A stretch of DNA of 64,000 bases from Pacificispira sp965223125 (GCA_965223125.1 OZ244984.1:2728001-2792000); one strand, 5' to 3'. Shown: positions 52,301 through 60,871, counted from the stretch's first letter. The notes: generated by a model not told the origin, from the sequence alone. Numbers and translations are program-made.

Positions 52301-54278
52301 CCACAAGAAGATGGGTATCACCGCCAAGGGTGGCTGGGAGGCGGTGAAGCGTCATTTCCGGGAAATCGGTCACGATACGCAAAGTCAGGATTTCACCGTT
52401 GTCGGCGTTGGCGATATGGGCGGCGACGTCTTCGGGAACGGGATGATTCTCAGCCCCCATATCCAGTTGCGCGTTGCCTTCAATCACCTGCACATTTTCA
52501 TCGATCCGGAACCCGATGCCGCGAAGACCTTTGTCGAACGCAAACGACTCTTTGATGCGGTGAAGGGATGGAATGACTATGATACGTCGCTGATTTCTAA
52601 GGGGGGCGGTGTCTTCGAGCGGTCTGCGAAATCGATAAAGCTGACCCCGGAGATCAAGGCGCTGCTGGGCGTGGCAGACGACAGTCTGCCACCCAGCCAG
52701 CTGATCAGGGCCGCATTGCGCATGCCGGTCGATCTGCTGTGGTTCGGTGGCATCGGCACCTATGTGAAACACAGCGAGGAAAGCCATGCCGATGTCGGGG
52801 ACCGTGCCAATGATGCCCTGCGCGTCGACGCGGATGAACTGCGCTGCAAGGTGATCGGGGAGGGGGCCAATCTGGGTGTCACCCATCGGTCCCGCATCCA
52901 GTTCGCGCAGCGGGGCGGGCGGATCAACACGGATGCCATCGATAATTCGGCAGGAGTCGATTGTTCCGACCATGAGGTGAATATCAAGATTCTGTTGGGG
53001 GATGTCGTTCAGCGTGGCGACATGACCGAAAAGCAGCGCAATGCCCTGCTGGAAACGATGACCGATGAGGTCGCGGCACTCGTGCTGCGCGACAATTATC
53101 AGCAGACGCAGTCACTGTCCGTGGAATTGTCCCAGGCGGAGGCGGTTCTGGACCGGCACCAGCGGCTGATTCGCGCGATGGAGCGGGCAGGGGATCTGAA
53201 CCGTCGATTGGAGTTCCTGCCGGACGATGAGGAAATCACGGAGCGGATGCAGAAGAAGGAAGGTCTCTGCCGTCCGGAACTTGCAGTGATTCTCGCCTAT
53301 GCGAAGAACATCACATATCGGGAATTGCTGGATTCGGACCTGCCGGACGATCCGATGCTGGAAGCGGACCTGTTCCGCTATTTCCCGAAGCCATTGCAGG
53401 AGAAATTCCCAGACAGCATTCGCAGCCATCGCTTGCGTCGGGAAATCATTGCGACGGCGGTGACCAATTCCATGATCAATCGTACCGGACCTGCCTTTGT
53501 CAGCGAAATGCATCAGCGCACCGGCCGGTTTGAGTCGGAGATAGCGCGGGCCTATACAGTTGTGCGGGACGTATTCAGCCTGCGGGATATCTGGGCCGGG
53601 ATAGAGGCGCTGGATAACAAAGCCGATGCCAGAATCCAGATCCGAATGCTGCGCGAGACGGAACGGACGATTGACCGGATGACCGAATGGTTCCTGCGTA
53701 ACAGCGACCATCCGATAGACATGAAATCCAGCATTGAGACCTATCGGCCTGGCGTGACCACCCTGAAGGAAAACCTGGATACCATCCTCTCCAACTTCGC
53801 CAAGGATGATGTGAAGGCCCGGCTGGCTCGATTCTCCGAGACCGGCGTTCCGAATGAACTGGCACTGTCGGTTGCCCAGTTGAAGGTGCTCTCCTCCGCC
53901 TGCGATGTGGTGCGACTGGCGGGACAGGCAGATGCGCCGGTCGTCAATGTCGGGCAGATTTACTCGACGGTCGGGGATCGTTTTGGCCTCGACTGGCTGC
54001 GCTCATCAGCGAACCGGATTCCATCCGACAATCAATGGCATCGTCTTGCGCTCGGCGCGATCATTGATGATCTTTGGGGCTTGCAGTCGGAAATTGCCGC
54101 GCGCGTTCTCAATCGGGAAGGCTCGGATTCGGATGCGGTGCGGAAATGGGCAGCCCGGCGTGGCGATACGGTGGAGCGTCTGGATACCCTGCTGAATGAA
54201 TTGCGGGCCTTGCCACAACTCGATCTGGCGATGTTGGCTGTGCTCAATCGGGAACTGCGCAACCTGACTGCGGCATAG
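49386..54278 (+). CDS. gdhB: NAD-specific glutamate dehydrogenase, large 180-kDa type
   Basis: About 1630 aa, full length for this class, which deaminates glutamate to 2-oxoglutarate with NAD. N-terminal regulatory regions (residues 1-700, ACT-like parts) precede the catalytic domain with GLRWSDRREDFRTEVLGLVKAQQVKNAVIVPVGSKGGFVLKK (in parts) and the Rossmann stretch VVGVGDMGGDVFGNGM. ATG 49386 is preferred because GGGGAG lies 6 bp upstream; 49353 is an alternative. It is followed 10 bp later by kynureninase. Confidence 0.95.
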   Translation: MMDRIESRKQDLLEKVHALIDSRIKSDQREPAHIFTTHYYRNVPPEDICRHEPEDLYGAAISMWTFGQERRIGAPKVRAYNPRFEKHGWHATHTVIEIVNDDMPFLVDSVTMELARQMYTVHLVVHPVFGVERDAKGRAVNFPSSGAKTDDFPRESFMHIEVDEQSSPEVLQAIADGITAVLNDVRLTVEDWGAMRAQCRDIEAGLEKAPPKGIDAEMVAETQAFLHWLHDDHFTFMGYREINYQGTGKKARLEILSETGKGILRDPERQVFEGLRDLGALPREIQSHMRAPDLVRITKANNRSSVHRRVHMDTIAVKKFDSDGNAIGEHLFIGLLTSVAYNQSPREIPLLRQKVKAVIDASGFEPGGHSAKALTHVLESYPRDELFQISVDLLTEISRGILFLQERQRIAVFMRPDPFQRYVSALVYVPRDRFSSSLRQMIGAQLAKEFGGHIAAHYTFMTDEPLTRVQFIVKTRPGNVPDIDRKDLEDHLAEVTRTWDDRLHQALVETLGEERGMDLLHRYREAFPHAYTVDFNVQTACYDIEQIERALGSSLPQVNLYHPIEAGSHQLRFKIYSPHKPLILSAVMPMLENMGVMVMEELLYEIHPAGTLRAPGRKSAQQRMASDARDNDDGLYIHDFALESEDGRAIDFSDVREVFHECFLRVLSGEVENDGFNRLVLAAGLDWREVVVCRAYSKYLRQAAIPFSQDYMAETLAKNPGIARNLAKLFTVQFDPTLTENREEQAQECVTAIEAALEDVSNLDEDRIIRRFLNMVQVTLRTNFYQPDADGRTKTYVSLKFSSREILEIPQPAPLREIFVYSPRFEAVHLRFGLVARGGLRWSDRREDFRTEVLGLVKAQQVKNAVIVPVGSKGGFVLKKAPPPSDRDAFLKEGIACYQTFISGMLDITDNLITGEIVPPEHVVRRDQDDPYLVVAADKGTATFSDFANAISIKYNFWLGDAFASGGSAGYDHKKMGITAKGGWEAVKRHFREIGHDTQSQDFTVVGVGDMGGDVFGNGMILSPHIQLRVAFNHLHIFIDPEPDAAKTFVERKRLFDAVKGWNDYDTSLISKGGGVFERSAKSIKLTPEIKALLGVADDSLPPSQLIRAALRMPVDLLWFGGIGTYVKHSEESHADVGDRANDALRVDADELRCKVIGEGANLGVTHRSRIQFAQRGGRINTDAIDNSAGVDCSDHEVNIKILLGDVVQRGDMTEKQRNALLETMTDEVAALVLRDNYQQTQSLSVELSQAEAVLDRHQRLIRAMERAGDLNRRLEFLPDDEEITERMQKKEGLCRPELAVILAYAKNITYRELLDSDLPDDPMLEADLFRYFPKPLQEKFPDSIRSHRLRREIIATAVTNSMINRTGPAFVSEMHQRTGRFESEIARAYTVVRDVFSLRDIWAGIEALDNKADARIQIRMLRETERTIDRMTEWFLRNSDHPIDMKSSIETYRPGVTTLKENLDTILSNFAKDDVKARLARFSETGVPNELALSVAQLKVLSSACDVVRLAGQADAPVVNVGQIYSTVGDRFGLDWLRSSANRIPSDNQWHRLALGAIIDDLWGLQSEIAARVLNREGSDSDAVRKWAARRGDTVERLDTLLNELRALPQLDLAMLAVLNRELRNLTAA

Positions 54279-54288
54279 GCGGTTTGGA

Positions 54289-55542
54289 ATGGATGCGGTG
54301 GAGATCCTGCGGGCGCGGGCGGTGCGGCTGGACTGTGACGATCCTTTGTCAGACCATCGCGCATTGTTCGATTTGCCTGAGGGGATGATCTATCTCGATG
54401 GCAATTCGCTTGGGCCACCGCCGAAATCCGTATTGCCGCGTCTGTCGGAGGTTGCCGCGCGGGAATGGGGACAGGATCTGATAACATCCTGGAACAGGCA
54501 TGGCTGGATGGATCTGAGCCGCCGGATCGGCGCACGGATCGCCCTGTTGATCGGGGCCGCCCCGGATACGGTCCGTGCCTGCGACTCGACCTCGGTCAAT
54601 ATACTGAAGGTTCTGTCCGCAGCTTTGTCGCTGCGACCGGATCGACGGGTGATCGTTTCCGAGCGGGGGAATTTTCCGACGGACCTTTATGTGGCACAGC
54701 AACTGATCGCCGGGCTTGGCCAGGGATATGAATTGCGTTTGATCGACAATGCAGCGCGGGATTTGCCCGCAGCTTTGGGTGACGATGTCGCCGTCGTGAT
54801 GGTGACCCAGGTGGATTATCGCACCGGGCGCAAACTCGATATGGCGTTGGTGACGGAACAGGCGCATGCGGCGGGTGCCCTGGTGATCTGGGATCTGGCC
54901 CACAGCGCCGGGGCCTTTGCAGTCGACCTGACCGGGGCGCGGGCGGATTTTGCTGTGGGATGCGGCTACAAGTTCCTGAATGGCGGGCCGGGCGCGCCTG
55001 CCTTCATCTATGTGGCACCGGATCATCAGCAGACCGCGCAGCCGATCCTGGCGGGCTGGCTTGGCCATGCCACCCCCTTTTCATTCATGCCGGACTATCA
55101 TCCGGCACCTGGGATGGATCGCTATATCGTCGGAACGCCGCCGATTCTGTCCATGTCGGCGCTGGAGTCGGCGCTTGATGCCTTTGAGGGTGCGGATCTG
55201 GCGGCAGTAGAGAGCAAGACCTCATCGCTCGGTGCGTTGTTCATTGAGGCAGTGGACATGCTTTGTCCGCCCGATACTCTGACCCTGGCCAGTCCCCGCG
55301 AGGACCATCGGCGCGGGGCGCAGGTTTCGTGGCACCATCCGGAGGGCTATGCGGTGATGCAGGCGTTGATCGCATGTGGGGTCATCGGTGATTTCCGCGC
55401 CCCTGACATCATCCGGTTCGGCTTCGCGCCGCTCTATCTGCGTTTCACCGATGTCATTGCAGCGGTGGAAATTCTTGCCGGTATTCTGGTCCGGAAAGAA
55501 TACCGCCGCCCGGAATATCAAATCCGGGCGGCGGTGACGTAA
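54289..55542 (+). CDS. kynU: Kynureninase
   Basis: A 417-aa PLP hydrolase that converts kynurenine to anthranilate and alanine. Signatures: MIYLDGNSLGPPP, STSVNILKVLSAAL, WDLAHSAGAFAVDL, the PLP lysine in GCGYKFLNGGPGAPAF, and the C-terminal RAAVT. No other tryptophan-catabolic gene is in view. The final codons contain a perfect 13-bp inverted repeat. It is probably co-transcribed with the GDH gene. Confidence 0.93.
   Translation: MDAVEILRARAVRLDCDDPLSDHRALFDLPEGMIYLDGNSLGPPPKSVLPRLSEVAAREWGQDLITSWNRHGWMDLSRRIGARIALLIGAAPDTVRACDSTSVNILKVLSAALSLRPDRRVIVSERGNFPTDLYVAQQLIAGLGQGYELRLIDNAARDLPAALGDDVAVVMVTQVDYRTGRKLDMALVTEQAHAAGALVIWDLAHSAGAFAVDLTGARADFAVGCGYKFLNGGPGAPAFIYVAPDHQQTAQPILAGWLGHATPFSFMPDYHPAPGMDRYIVGTPPILSMSALESALDAFEGADLAAVESKTSSLGALFIEAVDMLCPPDTLTLASPREDHRRGAQVSWHHPEGYAVMQALIACGVIGDFRAPDIIRFGFAPLYLRFTDVIAAVEILAGILVRKEYRRPEYQIRAAVT
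55502..55535. repeat. 13-bp inverted repeat inside the 3' end of kynU
   Basis: ACCGCCGCCCGGA (55502-55514) and TCCGGGCGGCGGT (55523-55535) are perfect complements around an 8-nt loop, ending 5 bp before the stop codon. No T-run follows. It may act as a terminator or mRNA stabiliser for this convergent junction. Confidence 0.7.
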
Positions 55543-55591
55543 TCTTGATACTGGATGGTGGCGCTACTTCTGGTGCGTCGCCGTATTCCGG

Positions 55592-56167
55592 TTACTTCAA
55601 AATTGTTTCGCCTCCGGCAGCAACGACCATGCCGTTCGAGACGATGTCGCAGCCGCCACTTGTCGCGGCCAGCACGATTTCTTCCTTCAGAGAGGGCGAA
55701 ACCCGCATGGAATAGGCCAGCGCAACCTTGTCGATATCGACATGTTCCTGGAACAACAGAGCTGTGAAGGCACTGTCTGCACCACCACAGAAATTCTTTT
55801 TGCTTTCGGCATGGCGAATGGAGGCGTAGTTCGCGAGGTCGGTGACATATTCGTTGATCTCGCGGGTCGCGTTCGCACCATGCATTTTCTTGAAATATTT
55901 GTTCAATGCCGATCCTTGCTTCTGGAGCTCCGCACGGAATTTCACGGCAAAGGCGTTGTAGCGGTCGCGGTCGTTGCAGGACAGGGCGGCGACCATCAGA
56001 TCTGATTGCAGGGTTCGAACGGACAGGGCCAGTGTATGCGCAGGGGCAGCAACATTCAGACATGCCTGTGCGATGCCGGAAACAGAAACTGAAGCCACCA
56101 ATGCCGCGGCCATGATGATGCTACGCGCAATAGGTGTATATCCTGCGAAACGCCGGTTATGTGTCAT
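55592..56167 (-). CDS. Secreted protein of unknown function
   Basis: A 191-aa exported protein: signal peptide SIIMAAALVASVSVSGIAQA, then a mature helical protein with cysteines in ACLNVA, ALSCNDRDRYNAF, NFCGGADS and GGCDIVSNG that could make two disulfides. The start 56167 has GGGAGA 8 bp upstream; a longer frame to 56230 lacks one. No family was recognised with confidence. It converges on kynU. Confidence 0.72.
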   Translation of the reverse strand: MTHNRRFAGYTPIARSIIMAAALVASVSVSGIAQACLNVAAPAHTLALSVRTLQSDLMVAALSCNDRDRYNAFAVKFRAELQKQGSALNKYFKKMHGANATREINEYVTDLANYASIRHAESKKNFCGGADSAFTALLFQEHVDIDKVALAYSMRVSPSLKEEIVLAATSGGCDIVSNGMVVAAGGETILK

Positions 56168-56374
56168 GTGATTTGATCTCCCTGCCCAAGACGGCCCATT
56201 ACGGTGCAATGGTGAACCCGTTCCTCTCAACGTGCGCCGCAGTCTAGTGAAGGAGCCACCGGAAAATCAAGGCGCGAATTTCAGGCCTTGTTTGTCAGTC
56301 ATTTAACCCCTGGCTTTCCATGGGCAACCGTGGCCGAATCGACCAACCTGGAGTCGTCCGTAAAGGTTGCGGTA

Positions 56375-58135
56375 TCAGGTTATTCCGTTCAAATCCTCCA
56401 GCAGCATGCGAATTCTGCCGCTGTCATGGCTTTCCATCACCATCCGCGCGCGGGCGGCGGCGGCGGTGAATTCCACCTGACGGACCCGGCTTTTCACCTG
56501 AAGCAGGCTGGTCGTCGCCATAGACAGATCCCGCACACCAAGACCGATCAGCAGGGCGGTGAATTTGGGATCTCCCGCGATTTCACCGCAGACGGAAACT
56601 GGAATGCGGGCCCGCAATGCGGCCTGGATCGCAAAATCCATCAGCCGCAGCACGGCCGGGTGAAGCGGGTTGTACAGATGGGCGACCTGATCATCGGTCC
56701 GGTCGATGGCCAGGGTGTACTGGGTCAGATCATTGGTCCCGATGGCGAAGAAGTCGGAAATCTGTGCCAGAGCATCGGCGGCCAGAGCGGCCCCGGGAAC
56801 CTCGATCATCACGCCCAGGGGCGGTAGCGGATCGGCGATGGCTACTCCCCGTCGCTTCAGGCGCTTCACCATCCGCAGCAGGATATCGCGTGCCTGCCGG
56901 ATCTCGCCCGATGTTGTGATCATCGGCAGCAGGATGCGTACCGGTCCATGGGCTCCGGCCCGCAGAATGGCGCAGAACTGGGTTTCCAGCAGTCTGGGGC
57001 GCTTGAGCGACAGTCGGATCGCGCGCAGGCCAAGCGCTGGATTGGGGGAGGGAGCGAGATCATCCCCCAGGGAATAGGCCAGTTTCTCGCCACCGACATC
57101 CATGGTTCGGATTGTCACCGGCCGGCCCTGCATCGCGCGCACGACGACGGCGAGGCTTTCATATTGCTCATCTTCCGTCGGCGGGGTTGCGCGGTTCATG
57201 AACAGAAACTCGGTGCGGAACAGACCGATGCCGTCGGCACCGTTGCGATGGGCGATTTCAGCCTCGCGCGGCAGTTCCAGATTGGCCTCCAGCCGCACCG
57301 TCACCGAATCGCGGGTTGTTGCCGGTACGTCGATCAGTGTTTCCAGCCGCTGCCGCTCACGCAGTTGCTTTGCCCGCTTCTCGCGGTAGCGGGCCAGGGT
57401 CGCCGGTTCGGGACGGGCGATCAGGATGCCTTCGGCACCGTCCAGAATCAGGGGTGTCCCCGGACCAAGCGCGCGCAGCCCTCCCAGGCCAAGAACCGCA
57501 GGAATACCCAGTGAGCGGGCCAGAATGGCGGTGTGACCTTGGGCTCCTCCCTGTTCGGCCGCGAAACCGAGAATGCGCATCGGGTCCATCAGGGCGGTAT
57601 CGGCGGGGCTGATCACCTCTGCCAGGACAATCGAATCCTGGGGCGCGGCAGCGAAAGCATTTTTGGGGGCTTCCATCAGATTGCGTAGGACGCGGTTGGA
57701 TACCTCCCGGACATCTTCGGCCCGGGCGGCGATGTAGGGATTGTCCATGGCCTGGAATCCGGCTGCGATGACATCACATTCAGTTTTCATTGAAGCAGCG
57801 GCGTTCAACCCGTCCGCTTCGATACGCTGCCGCGCGCCCCGAATCAGGCGGGAGCCCTGAAGCATATGGATATGGGCCTCCAGAATTTCTCCCAGATCGG
57901 CGGCGGCGGAATCCCTCATGCGACCGCGAATGCGTTTCAGGGCAAGCAACTGGCGACGGCTTTTCCGGACAGCCTTCTCGAACCGTTCGACCTCATCGGT
58001 GATGTTTTCCGGTGGGACGTGATGATCGGAAACCGACAGGCCGGTCGGGTCGATCACCGCCGCTATACCGAAGGCGACGCCGGGGGAGACTCCGATTCCC
58101 TTCAGGATCTGCTGTTCATCCGCCGGTGCAGTCAC
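56375..58135 (-). CDS. ptsI: PTS enzyme I (phosphoenolpyruvate-protein phosphotransferase)
   Basis: 586 aa. The N-terminal HPr-binding helical region and swivel domain carry the phospho-histidine H201 in GGAQGHTAILAR. The C-terminal PEP barrel shows GIGLFRTEFLFM, MIEVPGAALAADALA, GTNDLTQYTLAIDR and the cysteine in VSVCGEIAGDP. There is no N-terminal GAF domain, so it is not the EI-Ntr form. It is the last of five tightly packed genes with no EIIB/EIIC nearby, implying regulatory phosphotransfer, not sugar transport. Confidence 0.95.
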   Translation of the reverse strand: MTAPADEQQILKGIGVSPGVAFGIAAVIDPTGLSVSDHHVPPENITDEVERFEKAVRKSRRQLLALKRIRGRMRDSAAADLGEILEAHIHMLQGSRLIRGARQRIEADGLNAAASMKTECDVIAAGFQAMDNPYIAARAEDVREVSNRVLRNLMEAPKNAFAAAPQDSIVLAEVISPADTALMDPMRILGFAAEQGGAQGHTAILARSLGIPAVLGLGGLRALGPGTPLILDGAEGILIARPEPATLARYREKRAKQLRERQRLETLIDVPATTRDSVTVRLEANLELPREAEIAHRNGADGIGLFRTEFLFMNRATPPTEDEQYESLAVVVRAMQGRPVTIRTMDVGGEKLAYSLGDDLAPSPNPALGLRAIRLSLKRPRLLETQFCAILRAGAHGPVRILLPMITTSGEIRQARDILLRMVKRLKRRGVAIADPLPPLGVMIEVPGAALAADALAQISDFFAIGTNDLTQYTLAIDRTDDQVAHLYNPLHPAVLRLMDFAIQAALRARIPVSVCGEIAGDPKFTALLIGLGVRDLSMATTSLLQVKSRVRQVEFTAAAARARMVMESHDSGRIRMLLEDLNGIT

Positions 58136-58139
58136 CTGA

Positions 58140-58409
58140 TCAATTCTCCTCGTGGAACCCCGCCTCCACCAATTCGGTGATGGCCTCCAGGGCCAGTTGC
58201 GCCTCCGTGCCCGATACGACTATGTTAATTGTCGTACCCTTGGCGGCGGCCAGCATCATCAGGCCCATTATCGAACAGCCGGTCACCGTCTGTCCGTCCT
58301 TCGACACCTCGACCCGTGCATCGAAGCGTTCGGCAGTCTGCACGAATTTCGCAGCGGCCCGGGCATGCAGCCCCCGCGTGTTGCGGATCATAAGCGTTGC
58401 GGCAATCAT
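58140..58409 (-). CDS. ptsH: HPr phosphocarrier protein
   Basis: An 89-aa phosphocarrier with both regulatory sites in textbook positions: H15 in TRGLHARAAAKFV, phosphorylated by EI, and S46 in VTGCSIMGLMMLAA, the target of HPr kinase. It is 4 bp upstream of ptsI and overlaps the EIIA gene by 4 bp. Confidence 0.95.
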   Translation of the reverse strand: MIAATLMIRNTRGLHARAAAKFVQTAERFDARVEVSKDGQTVTGCSIMGLMMLAAAKGTTINIVVSGTEAQLALEAITELVEAGFHEEN

Positions 58410-58801
58410 CCCAGCAGCTTGCTCGCGACATTGATGTATTTTGTGCCCGCTTCCTGGGCCTGGATCACCGCCTGATCGAGCGTTTCCGTCTGGCGGACCT
58501 TGGCAAGTTTGATCAGCATCGGCAGGTTAAGGCCCGCAATCACCTCGACCTTCGCCTGATCCATGATCGAAATCGCCAGATTGGAGGGGGTGCCACCGAA
58601 CATGTCGGTCAGGACAACAACGCCCTCGCCCGTATCGACGGCTTTTACCGCGTCCAGGATATCCACCCGGCGGCGTTCCATATCGTCGTCGGGGCCGATG
58701 CAGATCGCTGTCACATGCTCCTGCGGTCCCATGACATGTTCCATCGCCGCGACGAATTCACGGGCAAGACCGCCGTGCGTCACCAGTACCAGTCCGATCA
58801 T
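58406..58801 (-). CDS. PTS EIIA, mannose/fructose-type
   Basis: A 131-aa EIIA-Man domain with the phospho-histidine H9 in MIGLVLVTHGGLAREF and the VVLTDMFGGTPSNLAI loop. No EIIB, C or D partners are present, the typical alphaproteobacterial state where it serves as a phosphorylation end-point or signal. It overlaps rapZ and ptsH by ATGA-type junctions. Confidence 0.94.
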   Translation of the reverse strand: MIGLVLVTHGGLAREFVAAMEHVMGPQEHVTAICIGPDDDMERRRVDILDAVKAVDTGEGVVVLTDMFGGTPSNLAISIMDQAKVEVIAGLNLPMLIKLAKVRQTETLDQAVIQAQEAGTKYINVASKLLG

Positions 58802-59781
58802 GACCTGTCCTTCTCCATCCCTGCCCCGTTATTGCCGGTCGCGACAATCCCGATCCCCTGATATTCCGTCTCCCGTCCGTCCGCCGTGGCAGCATTCTCG
58901 GTTCGCGGTATATCCCGGTGGAACCGATATGCAGGCCGACCCTGATCCGTCAGCCATGCGGCAAGACGTTCTGCCAGATAGACGGACCGATGTTTGCCCC
59001 CAGTGCAGCCAAAAGCAATCGTAAGATAGCTTTTTCCTTCCGCTTCCTGACGCGGCAGGATACGGGCCAGCAGGCGTTGCAGGTCGTCCTGGAAACCACG
59101 GCAGTCGGGGTCCGCCTCAATCGCGGCACCGATCCGGGGATCTAGTCCCGTAAGGTCACGCAGTTGGGGATCGTAATGCGGGTTCTTCAGGAACCGCACG
59201 TCCAGCACCATATCCGCTTCACGCGGGATACCGCGCCGGAAGGAAAAGGACATCACCGTTATGGCCGCGCCCACGGGTGCACCACCGCTGAACAGGGATG
59301 TCATGCGCTGTTTAAAGTCCCAGACGGTCAGACCCGTCGTGTCGATCATCATGTCGGCCCGCGCGGCAAGCGGACCGATGGCTGTGCGCTCCAGGCGTAT
59401 GCCATCCGCGACAGGCCTGTCCAGGGCCAGGGGATGGCGACGACGGGTTTCGGTGAATCGGCGCTGCAACTCGTCATCGCTGCAATCCAGAAACAGGGTC
59501 GTGACGCGAAGGCCATCGGCCTGGGTCAGTGCATCGATTTCAACTTGCAGGCTGGCGACCCCGAAATCACGGTTCCGGATATCCACGCCGATTGCCACTG
59601 GCACCGTTTCCGGATCTTCCTTGATCGACTGCGCGAGCCTGGAAAGCAGTGAGAGTGGCAGGTTGTCGACCGCATCGAATCCCAAATCCTCCAGCACGGC
59701 CAGGGCGGTTGACCGTCCCGCGCCAGACATGCCGGTCACCAGAACCAGATCGACTTCCTTTCGCGCCGCGCGACCGGTCAT
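58798..59781 (-). CDS. rapZ: RNase adapter RapZ (RapZ/YvcJ family)
   Basis: A 327-aa nucleotide-binding protein: P-loop GMSGAGRSTAL (lysine position is Arg, usual in this class), EDLGFDAVDNLPLSLL, and a C-terminal domain with FGCTGGKHRSVYLAERLA. In enterobacteria RapZ delivers GlmZ sRNA to RNase E. Here it lies between EIIA and HprK genes. The C-terminal 30 residues beyond FHRDI are an extra tail. Confidence 0.93.
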   Translation of the reverse strand: MTGRAARKEVDLVLVTGMSGAGRSTALAVLEDLGFDAVDNLPLSLLSRLAQSIKEDPETVPVAIGVDIRNRDFGVASLQVEIDALTQADGLRVTTLFLDCSDDELQRRFTETRRRHPLALDRPVADGIRLERTAIGPLAARADMMIDTTGLTVWDFKQRMTSLFSGGAPVGAAITVMSFSFRRGIPREADMVLDVRFLKNPHYDPQLRDLTGLDPRIGAAIEADPDCRGFQDDLQRLLARILPRQEAEGKSYLTIAFGCTGGKHRSVYLAERLAAWLTDQGRPAYRFHRDIPRTENAATADGRETEYQGIGIVATGNNGAGMEKDRS

Positions 59782-60197
59782 GGGGTAATTCCGATGCCAT
59801 GGCGCAGCGCCATGTGCAATTTTGCGGGGGTGGAGGCCTCAAAGGGGGCTAATGTCAGCCGTGACAGGCTGATGCCGTCGAATTCTTCCCGATCCGGTTC
59901 CGGTAACCGTGTTACTGATCCCTCCAGATCCACGATCAGGACGACCGGGATATCTGTGCGATAGGGCAGGGTGAGGATGCCGACCCCGCGCACTTCCAGC
60001 AATCCGCGCAGTTCCCGAGGTACGGAGGCGATGAGGGTGCCATCGGCAACGGTCAGCATGGTTCTGTCATCGGCAACCAGTTCCGCTCCGCCCTCGATCA
60101 GACGCAGCGCTAGATCTGATTTTCCCGCTCCGGGCGAACCGCGCAGCATCACTCCCTGCCCTTCAATGGCAATCGTGGTCGCATGGATGATCCGCAT
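59778..60197 (-). CDS. hprK: HPr kinase/phosphorylase, short alphaproteobacterial form
   Basis: 139 aa, only the C-terminal kinase domain (about 310 aa in Bacillus). P-loop GSPGAGKSDLALRLI (residues 20-34), LVADDRTML, and the HprK signature RGLLEVRGVGILTLPY. The N-terminal domain is absent, as in relatives. ATG 60197 is preferred because homologues begin just before IHAT; the frame reaches a TTG at 60263. It overlaps rapZ by 4 bp. The chvG/chvI genes usually upstream are not here. Confidence 0.88.
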   Translation of the reverse strand: MRIIHATTIAIEGQGVMLRGSPGAGKSDLALRLIEGGAELVADDRTMLTVADGTLIASVPRELRGLLEVRGVGILTLPYRTDIPVVLIVDLEGSVTRLPEPDREEFDGISLSRLTLAPFEASTPAKLHMALRHGIGITP

Positions 60198-60279
60198 TCC
60201 TCGATTGTCACCCCACACAATCAATTCGGCGGTCAGGGTGCGGTGCGGCGAATGCGCTGTCAATCGTGATACCGTGGCA

Positions 60280-60594
60280 TCAAATCGATCCCGCGCGTTC
60301 GACGACCAGAATGCGACAGGGAGTCAGCGGTTCGGCCCGATGTGCATCGCCGGTCTGACAGTGCACGATTTCGCCTGGTGTCATCAAGATGCTGTCCTCG
60401 CGCCCATCCAGATGGCGGAAATGCATGCGCAGCGACCCTTCCAGCAGGACGAAAACTTCCGGCCCGTCATTGACATGCCAGATATAGGCCTGATCGGTCC
60501 AGTGCAGGCGCACCGTCGCATTGTCAATGGCCTCAATATCCAACGCTTCCCAGGCGCGGGTGCCGGTGAAATCCATCGGTCGAATATGGCGCAT
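60280..60594 (-). CDS. Cupin-domain protein
   Basis: A 104-aa single beta-barrel: HWTDQAYIWHVNDGPEVFVLLEGSLRMHF carries the first cupin motif (HVNDGPEVFVLLEG), and PGEIVHCQTGDAHRA the second. It may bind a metal via H/E/H. The role is unknown. It ends 83 bp before hprK and may be read through into it. Confidence 0.82.
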   Translation of the reverse strand: MRHIRPMDFTGTRAWEALDIEAIDNATVRLHWTDQAYIWHVNDGPEVFVLLEGSLRMHFRHLDGREDSILMTPGEIVHCQTGDAHRAEPLTPCRILVVERAGSI

Positions 60595-60675
60595 GCCGAT
60601 TTTCTCTCTCCAGAGGGAATGTCTTCGGAAAGAAATATACCGGCGCGCGGGGGCTGCACCAGATGGATTCCAGAT

Positions 60676-60681
60676 TATAAT
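60676..60681 (+). promoter_or_regulatory. Perfect -10 box ahead of the four-hairpin locus
   Basis: TATAAT at 60676-60681 is a consensus -10. Transcription from it would start near 60688, just before the first hairpin at 60694. The -35 region (about 60653-60658) matches the consensus poorly. Confidence 0.4.
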
Positions 60682-60693
60682 GCTGAAAATGAC

Positions 60694-60802
60694 GGCGGCC
60701 GCCGAAGGGGGGGGGCTCGGCGGCCGCCTATCGCGGTTGCAACGACCTGTCGAGGTCGTCCCGGGGCAGTTTGGGGGCGCCCCGGTGAGAGGGGAGGTCT
60801 CA
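60694..60802. ncRNA. Candidate structured RNA: four consecutive hairpins
   Basis: Four stems follow each other: (1) GGCGGCCGCCGA / TCGGCGGCCGCC, 12 bp perfect, 60694-60705 with 60717-60728; (2) ACGACCT / AGGTCGT, 60742-60748 with 60753-60759; (3) CCGGGGC / GCCCCGG, 60761-60767 with 60779-60785; (4) TGAGA / TCTCA, 60786-60790 with 60798-60802. Loops 1, 3 and 4 are G-runs on the plus strand (C-runs including CCTCCCC on the minus). The locus lies between the cupin and lysE genes with no ORF. Strand and function are not known. Confidence 0.5.
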
Positions 60803-60871
60803 GCGGTTTATATATTGGAAGTACAAGCGTGCTTTCCAGAGGTCAAAATAAGGCAATTTCAGGGCAATTGC

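Noticed and set aside
49349..55542. Possible kynurenine-pathway operon with GDH
   Set aside because: Only kynureninase belongs to the pathway; neither tryptophan dioxygenase nor kynurenine formamidase is in the window, so a pathway call is not justified.
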